In this document: piece after piece, positions 1-5,653 of the stretch
How the letters are laid out: each line of letters starts with the position of its first letter
Position numbering within the stretch: position 1 is the stretch's first letter
Assembly: GCA_049965775.1 (NCBI GenBank)
Contig: JBMFVX010000161.1
Location: 1-5,724 of the forward strand
Source of the DNA: JABEVB01 sp049965775
Lineage (GTDB): Bacteria; Planctomycetota; Phycisphaerae; WQYP01
Direction: 5' to 3'
DNA: 5,724 nucleotides
The notes under the pieces: model-generated
The model's database searches: none
Told to the model about the DNA's origin: nothing
What the model saw: the letters and a program-made list of their open reading frames with translations, nothing else
Made by a program: the position numbers and the translations under genes

Positions 1-9
1 CTCCCCTCT

Positions 10-29
10 GGGTGGCCTGCCGGCCACCC
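10..29. other. Perfect GC-rich hairpin followed by a C10 run
   Basis: GGGTGGCC (10-17) pairs perfectly with GGCCACCC (22-29) across a four-base loop, TGCC. The right arm runs into ten consecutive Cs (27-36) and then TAATTT. The stem would be very stable in RNA or single-stranded DNA. No U-tract follows directly, so it is not a textbook intrinsic terminator. It could still end transcription of an unseen gene to the left, or be part of the intergenic repeat family that follows. The structure is seen directly; the role is unknown. Confidence 0.55.
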
Positions 30-40
30 CCCCCCCTAAT

Positions 41-157
41 TTGGCCACCTTGGCCCCCTTGCCCAAAACACCCCTAAAACCCCAACAAAATCATCGTTTT
101 TCAAGGTGGCCAACCGCATAAAACCTTTGGCCCCCTTGCCCTGACTTGGCCCCCTTG
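41..157. repeat. Interspersed TTGGCC nonamer repeats with an inverted copy
   Basis: The unit TTGGCCCCC followed by TTG occurs exactly three times, at 50-61, 127-138 and 146-157. The first two extend to an identical 15-mer ending in CCC (50-64 and 127-141). A variant, TTGGCCACC, directly precedes the first copy (41-49), so local spacing is 9-10 bases. TTGGCCACCTTG (41-52) has a perfect 12-base inverted copy at 102-113, which could close a stem around a 49-base loop. The + strand here is rich in C and poor in G. This looks like an intergenic repeat, not coding sequence. I do not recognise a named family. Confidence 0.6.
54..83 (-). other. Putative G-quadruplex motif (minus strand)
   Basis: Four C-runs on the + strand lie at 54-58, 62-64, 71-74 and 80-83, separated by 3, 6 and 5 bases. 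Read on the minus strand they fit the usual G3+ with 1-7 base loops pattern for an intramolecular G-quadruplex. The C10 run at 27-36 could supply another G-tract. The motif is visible; folding in the cell is inference. Confidence 0.45.
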
Positions 158-201
158 ATCTTCGCTTTTCCGAAGTTAAAGCATAGATGCCGAAATCTCC
201 C

Positions 202-279
202 GGCGCTGGCCGGGACAGGCCTCTGCGGGTACGGAACCAATCTATCGGGATGTGGCAAAACCCGTCGTCGCGCAGCGCC
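202..279 (+). other. Possible structured leader element
   Basis: GGCGCTG (202-208) is an exact reverse complement of CAGCGCC (273-279). Inside it, CGGGT (226-230) can pair with ACCCG (260-264), and GGCC at 208-211 and 218-221 can form a short hairpin competing with the last base of the outer arm. The result would resemble a small branched fold. I compared it by eye with SRP RNA, tRNA and common riboswitch signatures and found no match. Chance pairing in GC-rich DNA is a real alternative. Confidence 0.2.
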
Positions 280-447
280 CAATCTTTACTTACTACTTTC
301 TGAATCTACTATCTCGCCGAAGGCGTGCCTACAGTCCTCCATGCAAAGCCTCATCTTCGATCAGATAGCCTCTCCTCGCCCGACTCTGTTTTCTCTGCTG
401 CGTCAATCCGGGGTGACAATTCTACTCCAGGGTACAACAATCAGCAG

Positions 448-465
448 TTGCATGCCTTGCATGCC
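448..465. repeat. Tandem 9-mer TTGCATGCC x2
   Basis: Two perfect adjacent copies of TTGCATGCC lie about 125 bases before the pntAA start. Each contains the palindrome GCATGC, so two dyad sites sit nine bases apart, close to one helical turn. This could be an operator for a regulator of the pnt genes, or a small slippage repeat. No regulator is encoded in the window to support the first option. Confidence 0.4.
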
Positions 466-588
466 AGCCAGAGGACGCTTACACTTCCCAGTACTGAGGC
501 GGAAATCGGGCGACGGCGATTTTCCGAAATGATAACATTGCTATTTGCCATGGCGGTTTGCACTGGCACATAGCCGCAGCGAAGGCTG

Positions 589-1779
589 ATGGCATTGGCA
601 AAGATGATCGTTTCAGCCATTACCGAAACACTGCCCGGCGAGCGGCTGGTGGCCGTAACGCCGGCATCCGCCGCCATTATCGCCAAACTGGGCGTTGAGG
701 TCGTAACGCAAGCCGGCTGCGGCATCACATCTCACCTTAACGATGAAGCATATAAAAAAGCGGGGGTGTCGGTTGCGACCGATCGCCGGGACATCATCAG
801 CCGCAGCAACGTGTTGCTGCAGGTGCATGCTCTTGGCGGTGATCCGCTCAATCAGACGGATGACCTCGCCGCACTCAAACCGGGCACAATTATCGTTGGC
901 TTTGCCGACCCACTGACCAATCTTCAACTGGTGCGCACGCTCGCCGGGTGCAAGGCCACCCTTCTGGCTATGGAACTTGTGCCGCGCATCACGCGGGCGC
1001 AAAACATGGATGCACTTTCTTCACTGGCCAGCATCGCCGGGTACCGCGCGGTGCTGTTGGCCGCGTGCCGCCTGGGCAAAATATTTCCCATGATGATAAC
1101 GCCGGCGGGCACCATTACCGCCTCGCGCATTTTTGTCATTGGAGCCGGCGTCGCGGGCCTGCAGGCCATTGCCACAGCGCGGCGGCTGGGCGCACAGGTA
1201 AGCGCCTTCGACGTTCGCCCCGCGGTTAAGGAGCAGGTACAGAGCCTGGGGGCAAAATTCGTCGAATTGCCGCTAAACACCGCCAACGCGCAAACCACCG
1301 GAGGCTATGCCCGCGAGCAAACAGCCGAAGAAATTCAACAGCAGCGAACTCTCATGATGCACGCGGTCGCAGGCAGCGACGTGGTGATAGCCACCGCGGC
1401 TGTGCCGGGTAAAAAGGCGCCCATTCTGGTGACGCGCGACATGGTGCAGGCTATGGTGCCGGGTTCGGTGATTGTTGACCTGGCGGCCGCGCGTGGCGGC
1501 AACTGCGAGCTCACGCGGGCCGATGAGGTCGTGGATGTCGGCGGCGTAACAATTCTTGGCCCAACCAACATGGTTGCCGAAGCCCCCGTACATGCCAGCC
1601 AAATGTACGCCAGCAACGTGGCCAATTTGCTTAAGCACCTGGTAAAAGATGGCAACATCGCCCTCGACACAAACGATCAAATCACCCGTGAAATGCTGGT
1701 ATTGAAGGATGGAGAAATTGTTAACGAGCGTGTGAAAAACCTCCTTGAGACACCGACGGCAGCGCACGGCGAGAAATAG
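589..1779 (+). CDS. pntAA: NAD(P)+ transhydrogenase subunit alpha, part 1 (domain I)
   Basis: This is the soluble NAD(H)-binding domain I of proton-translocating transhydrogenase. It passes hydride between NAD(H) and the NADP(H) held by domain III of PntB, on the cytoplasmic face. Visible marks, numbered from ATG 589, are the N-terminal ETLPGERLVAVTP signature (13-25), the R-Q-D loop R133/Q138/D141 in RITRAQNMD, the Rossmann turn GAGVAG (185-190) followed by FDVR with D208, and the mobile loop GGYAREQTAEE around Y240. It ends before any membrane helix at 396 residues, as expected for the split form. The start is uncertain. ATG 589 has GAAGG only three bases upstream. ATG 604 aligns residue for residue with the R. 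rubrum N-terminus but lacks a good ribosome site. TTG 595 has the best spacing (nine bases). It is the first gene of the pnt operon, 39 bases before pntAB. Family assignment is very secure. Confidence 0.97.
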   Translation: MALAKMIVSAITETLPGERLVAVTPASAAIIAKLGVEVVTQAGCGITSHLNDEAYKKAGVSVATDRRDIISRSNVLLQVHALGGDPLNQTDDLAALKPGTIIVGFADPLTNLQLVRTLAGCKATLLAMELVPRITRAQNMDALSSLASIAGYRAVLLAACRLGKIFPMMITPAGTITASRIFVIGAGVAGLQAIATARRLGAQVSAFDVRPAVKEQVQSLGAKFVELPLNTANAQTTGGYAREQTAEEIQQQRTLMMHAVAGSDVVIATAAVPGKKAPILVTRDMVQAMVPGSVIVDLAAARGGNCELTRADEVVDVGGVTILGPTNMVAEAPVHASQMYASNVANLLKHLVKDGNIALDTNDQITREMLVLKDGEIVNERVKNLLETPTAAHGEK

Positions 1780-1806
1780 CCGCAAGCAGGCCGTCGCATC
1801 GTATCG

Positions 1807-1813
1807 AAAGGGA
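1807..1813 (+). promoter_or_regulatory. Ribosome binding site of pntAB
   Basis: AAAGGGA ends five bases before ATG 1819 in the 39-base gap after pntAA. It supports the chosen start and separate translation of the two alpha polypeptides. Confidence 0.6.
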
Positions 1814-1818
1814 AGCCC

Positions 1819-2169
1819 ATGGATGCCAACCTTGAATCAAATTTGTTTGTCTTTGCTCTGGCCGCGTTTTTAGGCTACGAAGTGGTGCGACGGGTGTCGC
1901 CGCAACTTCATACACCGCTTATGTCGCTTACCAACGCCATATCGGCCATTTCGGTCGTGGGGGCTATTGCGGTTACGGGTGCCGGCCATAACCCCGCCTT
2001 GGTGGTGGTGCTGGGTTCGATCGCCGTTACCGCCGCGATGATCAATGTCGTCGGTGGATTTTTAATGACCGACCGCATGCTTAAAATGTTTAAAAAGCGC
2101 CCGGTCAAAACACCCGCACCTTCAGCCGATGGAAATACTCCCAAACCGCAGGAGCCAAGCCGTGGTTGA
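1819..2169 (+). CDS. pntAB: NAD(P)+ transhydrogenase subunit alpha, part 2 (membrane)
   Basis: This small integral membrane subunit supplies the first helices of the proton-conducting domain II, packing against PntB in the cytoplasmic membrane. The 116 residues show three hydrophobic segments: about 8-23, 41-54 and 59-83. Between the first two lies the family block VVRRVSPQLHTPLMSLTNAISAIS (22-45). The third ends in GGFLMTDRMLKMF (79-91), typical of this subunit. Three helices rather than four matches the short alpha-2 form known from Thermus, so the extra N-terminal helix seen in E. coli PntA is absent. The tail (92-116) is basic, then rich in proline and polar residues, and probably disordered in the cytoplasm. 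A good ribosome site precedes ATG 1819. The 3' end overlaps the probable pntB start, which points to translational coupling and matched subunit amounts. Confidence 0.95.
   Translation: MDANLESNLFVFALAAFLGYEVVRRVSPQLHTPLMSLTNAISAISVVGAIAVTGAGHNPALVVVLGSIAVTAAMINVVGGFLMTDRMLKMFKKRPVKTPAPSADGNTPKPQEPSRG
2150..2154 (+). promoter_or_regulatory. Ribosome binding site deciding the pntB start
   Basis: AGGAG lies inside the last codons of pntAB, seven bases before GTG 2162. It is the best Shine-Dalgarno match near any possible pntB start. It favours GTG 2162 over ATG 2129, which would need a 41-base overlap and has no such site, and over ATG 2234, whose nearest GGCGGG is 12 bases away. Confidence 0.6.
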
Positions 2170-3607
2170 TTGCTCTGCTCCTATATTGGCCGCCAACCTT
2201 AACTCCGCCCTGCTTGGCGGGCATCATGCCCCCATGCCATCGTATGTAGTGCTGATATACCTTGCAGCGGCGATGCTCTTTGCACTATCGCTCAAATGGC
2301 TCAGCACGCCGCGAACCGCGCGTGTCGGCGTGCTTGCCGGCGAAATTGGTATGGCGGCTGCCATCATTGCCACCTTGTTTCTGCCCGAAGTACGCCATTA
2401 CCAATGGATTTTGGTCGCCGGGCTTATCGGCATCATAGCCGCCATTCCCATGGCGCTCCTGGTGCCCATGACCGCCGTGCCCCAGCAAATAGCCATGTTC
2501 CATGCCTTTGGCGCTTTGGCCGCGGCATTGGTTGGTACGGCCGAATACTACGCCCACGGTGCGACACTGGGCACATCCACGCTGATCGCCATCGGATTTG
2601 AGAGCCTATTGGGGTATCTGACATTTACGGGCAGCATAGTCGCGGCCGGCAAGCTGCAAGAACTTCTGCCGACGGCTCCTATGAGCTATCCCTTCCAGAA
2701 CTTCGTGAGTATTGCCACCCTGTGCGCATCGGTAATTGCCGGAGCTTTGGTGGTGTTATACCCGGCCAATGCGCTGGTGTTTCCGATTTTTGTCGCGTTG
2801 TGCCTGCTCTTCGGCGTACTTTTGATTATGCCCATCGGCGGCGGCGATATGCCGACGGTTATCGCTTTGCTCAACAGCTATGCCGGGCTTTCGGCCTCGG
2901 CCATGGGCTTTGTCATCAACAACAAACTGCTCATCATCGGGGGCGCATTGGAAGGTTCGTCGGGCTTTATTCTTTCGATGATTATGTGCAAAGCCATGAA
3001 CCGCTCATTCGTTAATGTGCTCTTCGGACAGGTGCAGGCCGGCAAGGCGCAGAAGGCCGACGACATATATGGCGGCAATATTAAGAGCGTAAATGCTGAA
3101 GAAGTTGCCGCCATCCTCGACGGCGCAAGCCGCGTGGTAATTGTGCCAGGCTACGGCCTTGCGGTGGCACAGGCCCAGCATGCTACCGGGCAGCTTTTTC
3201 ATTTACTGCAGGCACGGTCGGTTGACGTCCAGTTCGGCATTCATCCCGTGGCCGGTCGCATGCCGGGCCACATGAATGTGCTGCTGGCCGAGGCCGACAT
3301 TCCCTACGACAACCTTAAAGAAATGGACCAAATCAACCCCGAAATGGAAAATATAGATGTCGCCATCGTTAATGGAGCCAACGACGTGGTAAACCCCGAC
3401 GCCCGCGACAACCCCAACAGTCCGATTGCCGGCATGCCCATTATCAACGTTGATAAAGCGGGAACCGTGATTGTCATCAAGCGCAGCCTCAGCCCCGGAT
3501 TTGCCGGCATACCCAATCCACTCTTCGCGGCCCGCAATTGTCTGATGTATTTTGCGGATGGCAAAAAGGCGATGCTCGACATCATCGCGGAATTAGAAAA
3601 GCTCTAA
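2162..3607 (+). CDS. pntB: NAD(P)+ transhydrogenase subunit beta
   Basis: PntB carries most of the membrane proton channel (domain II) and the NADP(H)-binding domain III. With PntAA and PntAB it forms the complete energy-linked transhydrogenase, which makes NADPH at the expense of the proton gradient. Numbering from GTG 2162 (481 residues): multiple hydrophobic helices span about 28-280. H114 in AMFHAFGALAAALVG aligns with the proton-path His91 of E. coli PntB. GGGDMPTVIALLNSY (226-240) carries the counterparts of E. coli Asp213 and Asn222 (D229, N238). GALEGSSGFILSMIMCKAMNRSF follows. Domain III shows PGYGLAVAQAQ (329-339), GIHPVAGRMPGHMNVLLAEA (359-378), GANDVVNP (405-412) and KRSLSPGFAGIPNPLF (440-455). 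The GTG start overlaps the pntAB stop by eight bases and adds 24 residues before M25, where most homologues begin. ATG 2234 (M25) is therefore the main alternative, giving 457 residues. No frameshift or missing motif is seen. Confidence 0.96.
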   Translation: MVDCSAPILAANLNSALLGGHHAPMPSYVVLIYLAAAMLFALSLKWLSTPRTARVGVLAGEIGMAAAIIATLFLPEVRHYQWILVAGLIGIIAAIPMALLVPMTAVPQQIAMFHAFGALAAALVGTAEYYAHGATLGTSTLIAIGFESLLGYLTFTGSIVAAGKLQELLPTAPMSYPFQNFVSIATLCASVIAGALVVLYPANALVFPIFVALCLLFGVLLIMPIGGGDMPTVIALLNSYAGLSASAMGFVINNKLLIIGGALEGSSGFILSMIMCKAMNRSFVNVLFGQVQAGKAQKADDIYGGNIKSVNAEEVAAILDGASRVVIVPGYGLAVAQAQHATGQLFHLLQARSVDVQFGIHPVAGRMPGHMNVLLAEADIPYDNLKEMDQINPEMENIDVAIVNGANDVVNPDARDNPNSPIAGMPIINVDKAGTVIVIKRSLSPGFAGIPNPLFAARNCLMYFADGKKAMLDIIAELEKL

Positions 3608-3703
3608 ACACCCCCCTACCGTTATTCAACCTGCCCTGCATTTATTTTGGGCGATTGCAACCGGTCCTCACTTGCGGCCCAAGCAAACACACTCGGCCAT
3701 TTA

Positions 3704-3732
3704 TTGGCTCTGCCACGGATAAAGTCTATACT
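3704..3732 (+). promoter_or_regulatory. Probable sigma70-type promoter for the FIST-CYTH pair
   Basis: TTGGCT (3704-3709; 4 of 6 matches to TTGACA) and TATACT (3727-3732; 5 of 6 matches to TATAAT) are separated by exactly 17 bases. Transcription would begin near 3739, leaving a leader of about 43 bases before ATG 3782. It is the best promoter match I found in the window. The assignment rests on sequence match alone. Confidence 0.5.
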
Positions 3733-3770
3733 GCGCATGCCAGCACGCTATTACTGGCGCGGGTACCATT

Positions 3771-3775
3771 AAGGA
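3771..3775 (+). promoter_or_regulatory. Ribosome binding site of the FIST gene
   Basis: AAGGA lies six bases before ATG 3782, a near-ideal spacing that fixes the start. Confidence 0.6.
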
Positions 3776-3781
3776 ACGCAC

Positions 3782-4951
3782 ATGAAGCTAGCCGATGCCG
3801 TTGCCGCCAATCACGACTATGCTCTGGCCGCCGGCGACATTGCCGAACAGTTGCGAAAGGGACTAACCGATGCCCCAGCCGATTTGGTGACGGTATTTGT
3901 TACCATGCCCTTGCAGCCGCACTTTGCCGACATCATGGAAATTCTGCAACGCGAACTCAAACCGCGGCATCTTCTGGCATGCACAGCCGAAAGTGTGCTG
4001 GGCCGAGACCTGGAAGTAGAGCGGACGGCGGCCATTTCGGCCATGGCGCTTTCGCTGCCTGGGGCAACGCTCGACAGCTTTCATTTTGCCGATGAAGAAT
4101 GGCCGGAACTGCTCGGTGAGCCAACCACGCTGCGCTCGCGGCTGGAGGCCGGTTCAGACCTGCGATTGTTTATTATGCTCGGAGACCCCTTCACCACCCC
4201 GGTGGTACAACTCCTCGACGCTTGCTCCCGCGAATTTCCGTCGGCTCCGGTGATGGGCGGCATGGCCAGCGGCGCCCGGCAGCCAGGCCTTAACCGGTTG
4301 GCCGTCAATGACCGCATGGTTTCGTCGGGCGTGGTAGGCGTTTCGATTACCGGCCCGCTGCAGGTTGACTGCGTCGTATCGCAGGGATGCCGCCCTATCG
4401 GCCCAAGCTTTGCCATCACTCAAGGGCACGATAACGTCATCGAACGCCTTGACGATATGCCTCCGCTGCAGGTCATCGCCCGCATGCTTCAGGAACTGCC
4501 GCCCGATGACCGCCGCCTGGTTGAACAGCGCGGCCTGCAGATAGGCCGCGTCATAGACGAACGCAAAGATTATTTCGGCCGCGGCGATTTTCTGGTTCGT
4601 AACATTGTGGGCATGCAAAAGCAAACCGGGGCTTTAGCCATCGGCGATGTTGTACGCGCCGGCCAAACCGTACAATTTCATGTGCAAGATCAGCAAACCG
4701 CCGACGAAGACCTTAAACTTCTACTTCAGGGCGAACTGCTGCTGGCCAGCCCCCCAACCGGGCTTTTGATGTTCAGTTGCAATGGCCGCGGCACACAACT
4801 TTTTGGTTCCCCGCATCATGACGTTAATACTGTACGCAGCGTGCTGGGTCCCCTGCCGGTGGCAGGCTTTTTCTGTGCAGGTGAGTTTGGCCCGGTTGGC
4901 GGCCGCAACTTCATCCACGGTCAAACCGTCAGCCTCGCGCTGTTCCGTTAA
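3782..4951 (+). CDS. FIST domain protein, stand-alone (FIST_N + FIST_C)
   Basis: The 389 residues are accounted for by the FIST sensory module. FIST_N spans about 20-205, with VTVFVTMPLQPHFADIMEIL (36-55), HLLACTAESVLGRDLEVE (63-80) and the glycine-rich PVMGGMASG (156-164). FIST_C spans about 215-388, with the block FSCNGRGTQLFG (331-342) and the C-terminal AGFFCAGEFGPVGGRNFIHGQ (361-381). FIST domains are proposed small-ligand sensors, possibly for amino acids, and are often fused to chemoreceptor, kinase or cyclase modules. None is present here: there is no signal peptide, transmembrane helix or output domain, so it should be a soluble cytoplasmic protein whose partner is elsewhere. The ligand and the role of the stand-alone form are unknown. 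It has its own likely promoter and is followed by the CYTH gene after 29 bases. The family call is confident; any function beyond ligand binding is inference. Confidence 0.9.
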   Translation: MKLADAVAANHDYALAAGDIAEQLRKGLTDAPADLVTVFVTMPLQPHFADIMEILQRELKPRHLLACTAESVLGRDLEVERTAAISAMALSLPGATLDSFHFADEEWPELLGEPTTLRSRLEAGSDLRLFIMLGDPFTTPVVQLLDACSREFPSAPVMGGMASGARQPGLNRLAVNDRMVSSGVVGVSITGPLQVDCVVSQGCRPIGPSFAITQGHDNVIERLDDMPPLQVIARMLQELPPDDRRLVEQRGLQIGRVIDERKDYFGRGDFLVRNIVGMQKQTGALAIGDVVRAGQTVQFHVQDQQTADEDLKLLLQGELLLASPPTGLLMFSCNGRGTQLFGSPHHDVNTVRSVLGPLPVAGFFCAGEFGPVGGRNFIHGQTVSLALFR

Positions 4952-4980
4952 TCAAATGCTTTTCGCGGTAAAGACTCAAA

Positions 4981-5577
4981 ATGCAAAGCGTAGAAATTGA
5001 ACTCAAATTATCTGCTGGCGACCATCATCAGGTACGCCAAACGCTTCTGGCTCATTCCGCCCGCCTGCTTGGCGATACGTGCGAGCTTAATATTTTTTAT
5101 GACCGGCCCGACAACTCTCTGCGCCAGGCCGGCCAGGGGCTGCGCGTGCGCATCGAGCACGCACCCAACAATGCTGATGCACCCCAAACACTCATCACCT
5201 GGAAAGGCCCCGGCGTTTCGGCCCTTATGCACAATCGCCCCAGCATTGATTTTTACGCCTCTCCGCCCGAAGCCGCGGAGCCGTTTCTGCTGGCGCTGGG
5301 CTTCGTGCGAAAAATGGCGTTTGAGAAGCGCCGCCAGGCATGGCTGCTGGCCGATTGCCGCGTTGAACTCGACGAATTGCCGCGACTCGGCCGCTTTATT
5401 GAAATTGAAGGCCCCAGCGAAGCAGCCGTGCTGACTTTGCGCCACCATCTGAAACTTGATAACTATCCCGCCGAAAGCCGCAGCTACGCATCTATGGTTG
5501 CCGAAACTCTCCGCACCAGCCCCACCGCCGACAACACCCTTCGCTTTGATTCAAACTCACCACAGTCGCACTATTAA
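4981..5577 (+). CDS. CYTH domain protein, CyaB-like / triphosphate tunnel metalloenzyme
   Basis: This 198-residue protein shows the CYTH tunnel fold signature. The metal-binding ExExK box is E5-I-E7-L-K9. It is followed by NIFYDRPD (37-44), the basic strand GLRVRIE with R55 and R57, TWKGP with K75, FEKRRQAW (114-121), VELDELPRLGRFIEIEG with E129, D131, E141 and E143, and a C-terminal SRSYASM (about 166-172). These line the tunnel with basic residues for a triphosphate and acidic residues for Mg2+ or Mn2+. The family includes class IV adenylate cyclase (CyaB), thiamine triphosphatase and inorganic triphosphatase. Sequence by eye cannot separate these; bacterial members are often triphosphatases. 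Length fits a single-domain CyaB-like protein, with no C-terminal CHAD domain. The gene lies 29 bases after the FIST gene, with only a weak purine stretch (GGTAAAG) before ATG 4981, so the two are probably co-transcribed. Confidence 0.88.
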   Translation: MQSVEIELKLSAGDHHQVRQTLLAHSARLLGDTCELNIFYDRPDNSLRQAGQGLRVRIEHAPNNADAPQTLITWKGPGVSALMHNRPSIDFYASPPEAAEPFLLALGFVRKMAFEKRRQAWLLADCRVELDELPRLGRFIEIEGPSEAAVLTLRHHLKLDNYPAESRSYASMVAETLRTSPTADNTLRFDSNSPQSHY

Positions 5578-5611
5578 CACCCAGTTTTGTCGTGTGTGCT
5601 TCGGCCGGTGT

Positions 5612-5638
5612 GGGCAACCTGGCCAAGTTGGCCAAGTT
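5612..5638. repeat. Tandem GGCCAAGTT nonamers downstream of the CYTH gene
   Basis: GGCCAAGTT occurs twice in perfect tandem (5621-5629, 5630-5638), preceded in register by a degenerate copy, GGGCAACCT (5612-5620). TGGCC (5620-5624) and GGCCA (5630-5634) can pair as a 5-bp hairpin with an AAGTT loop. The core GGCCAAGT is the reverse complement of ACTTGGCC at 144-151 in the left flank. It begins 34 bases after the last stop codon, so it could act in transcript ending or stability, or be a genome-wide intergenic repeat. Confidence 0.55.
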
Positions 5639-5653
5639 ATGTGGGGGTAGCCC

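Larger units (their letters stand above)
161..588. other. Non-coding leader/spacer upstream of pntAA
   Basis: The longest open frame here (146-532, +) gives a low-complexity translation with no domain I recognise, and the other frames look equally unlike protein. Small structures visible are a 5-bp hairpin CTTCG/CGAAG (160-175), a possible multi-branched fold (202-279) and a tandem 9-mer (448-465). The pnt operon promoter should lie in this stretch, but no convincing -35/-10 pair stands out near the start codon. An AT-rich pair at 285-312 is weak. A degraded gene cannot be excluded, but none is recognisable. Confidence 0.5.
3608..3781 (+). other. Intergenic gap between the pnt operon and the FIST gene
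   Basis: This 174-base spacer has a C6 run just after the pntB stop. An imperfect stem follows: TTGGGC (3647-3652) with GCCCAA (3677-3682), plus inner GCAA/TTGC (3657-3660, 3672-3675). No T-tract follows the stem in either direction, so it is not a standard intrinsic terminator, but it could still slow or end pnt transcription. The second half holds the probable promoter of the next gene. The gap length suggests separate transcription units. Confidence 0.4.

Noticed and set aside
65..90. Telomere-like CCCCTAAAACCCCAA sequence
   Set aside because: Only two imperfect units, in a window with ordinary bacterial operons. It is better described as part of the G4-capable tract.
202..279. Match to bacterial SRP RNA suggested by a CGGGATGTGGC stretch
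   Set aside because: The invariant SRP tip motif around GGAAG and its apical stem is missing, so the resemblance is limited to a few bases.
285..312. TTTACT-16-TACTAT promoter-like pair
   Set aside because: Only 4 of 6 matches in each box in an AT-rich patch, about 280 bases from the gene. Not strong enough to list.
448..465. Start of a CRISPR array or larger tandem array
   Set aside because: Just two 9-base units with no spacers and no further copies nearby.
146..532. Open frame of 128 codons on the + strand in the left flank
   Set aside because: The translation has no recognisable domain or hydrophobic pattern, it begins inside the TTGGCC repeats, and ATG 146-type starts lack a ribosome site. 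It looks like chance.
545..573. TTGCCA with a downstream CATAG as pntAA promoter
   Set aside because: The -10 part at proper spacing is a poor match, and the start site would fall almost on the start codon.
3647..3682. Intrinsic terminator after pntB
   Set aside because: The stem is interrupted, with a four-versus-one internal loop, and no T-run follows on either strand.
4154..4624. Long antisense open frame inside the FIST gene
   Set aside because: It lies opposite a clear FIST protein, has no recognisable domain, and such shadows are expected in GC-rich genes.
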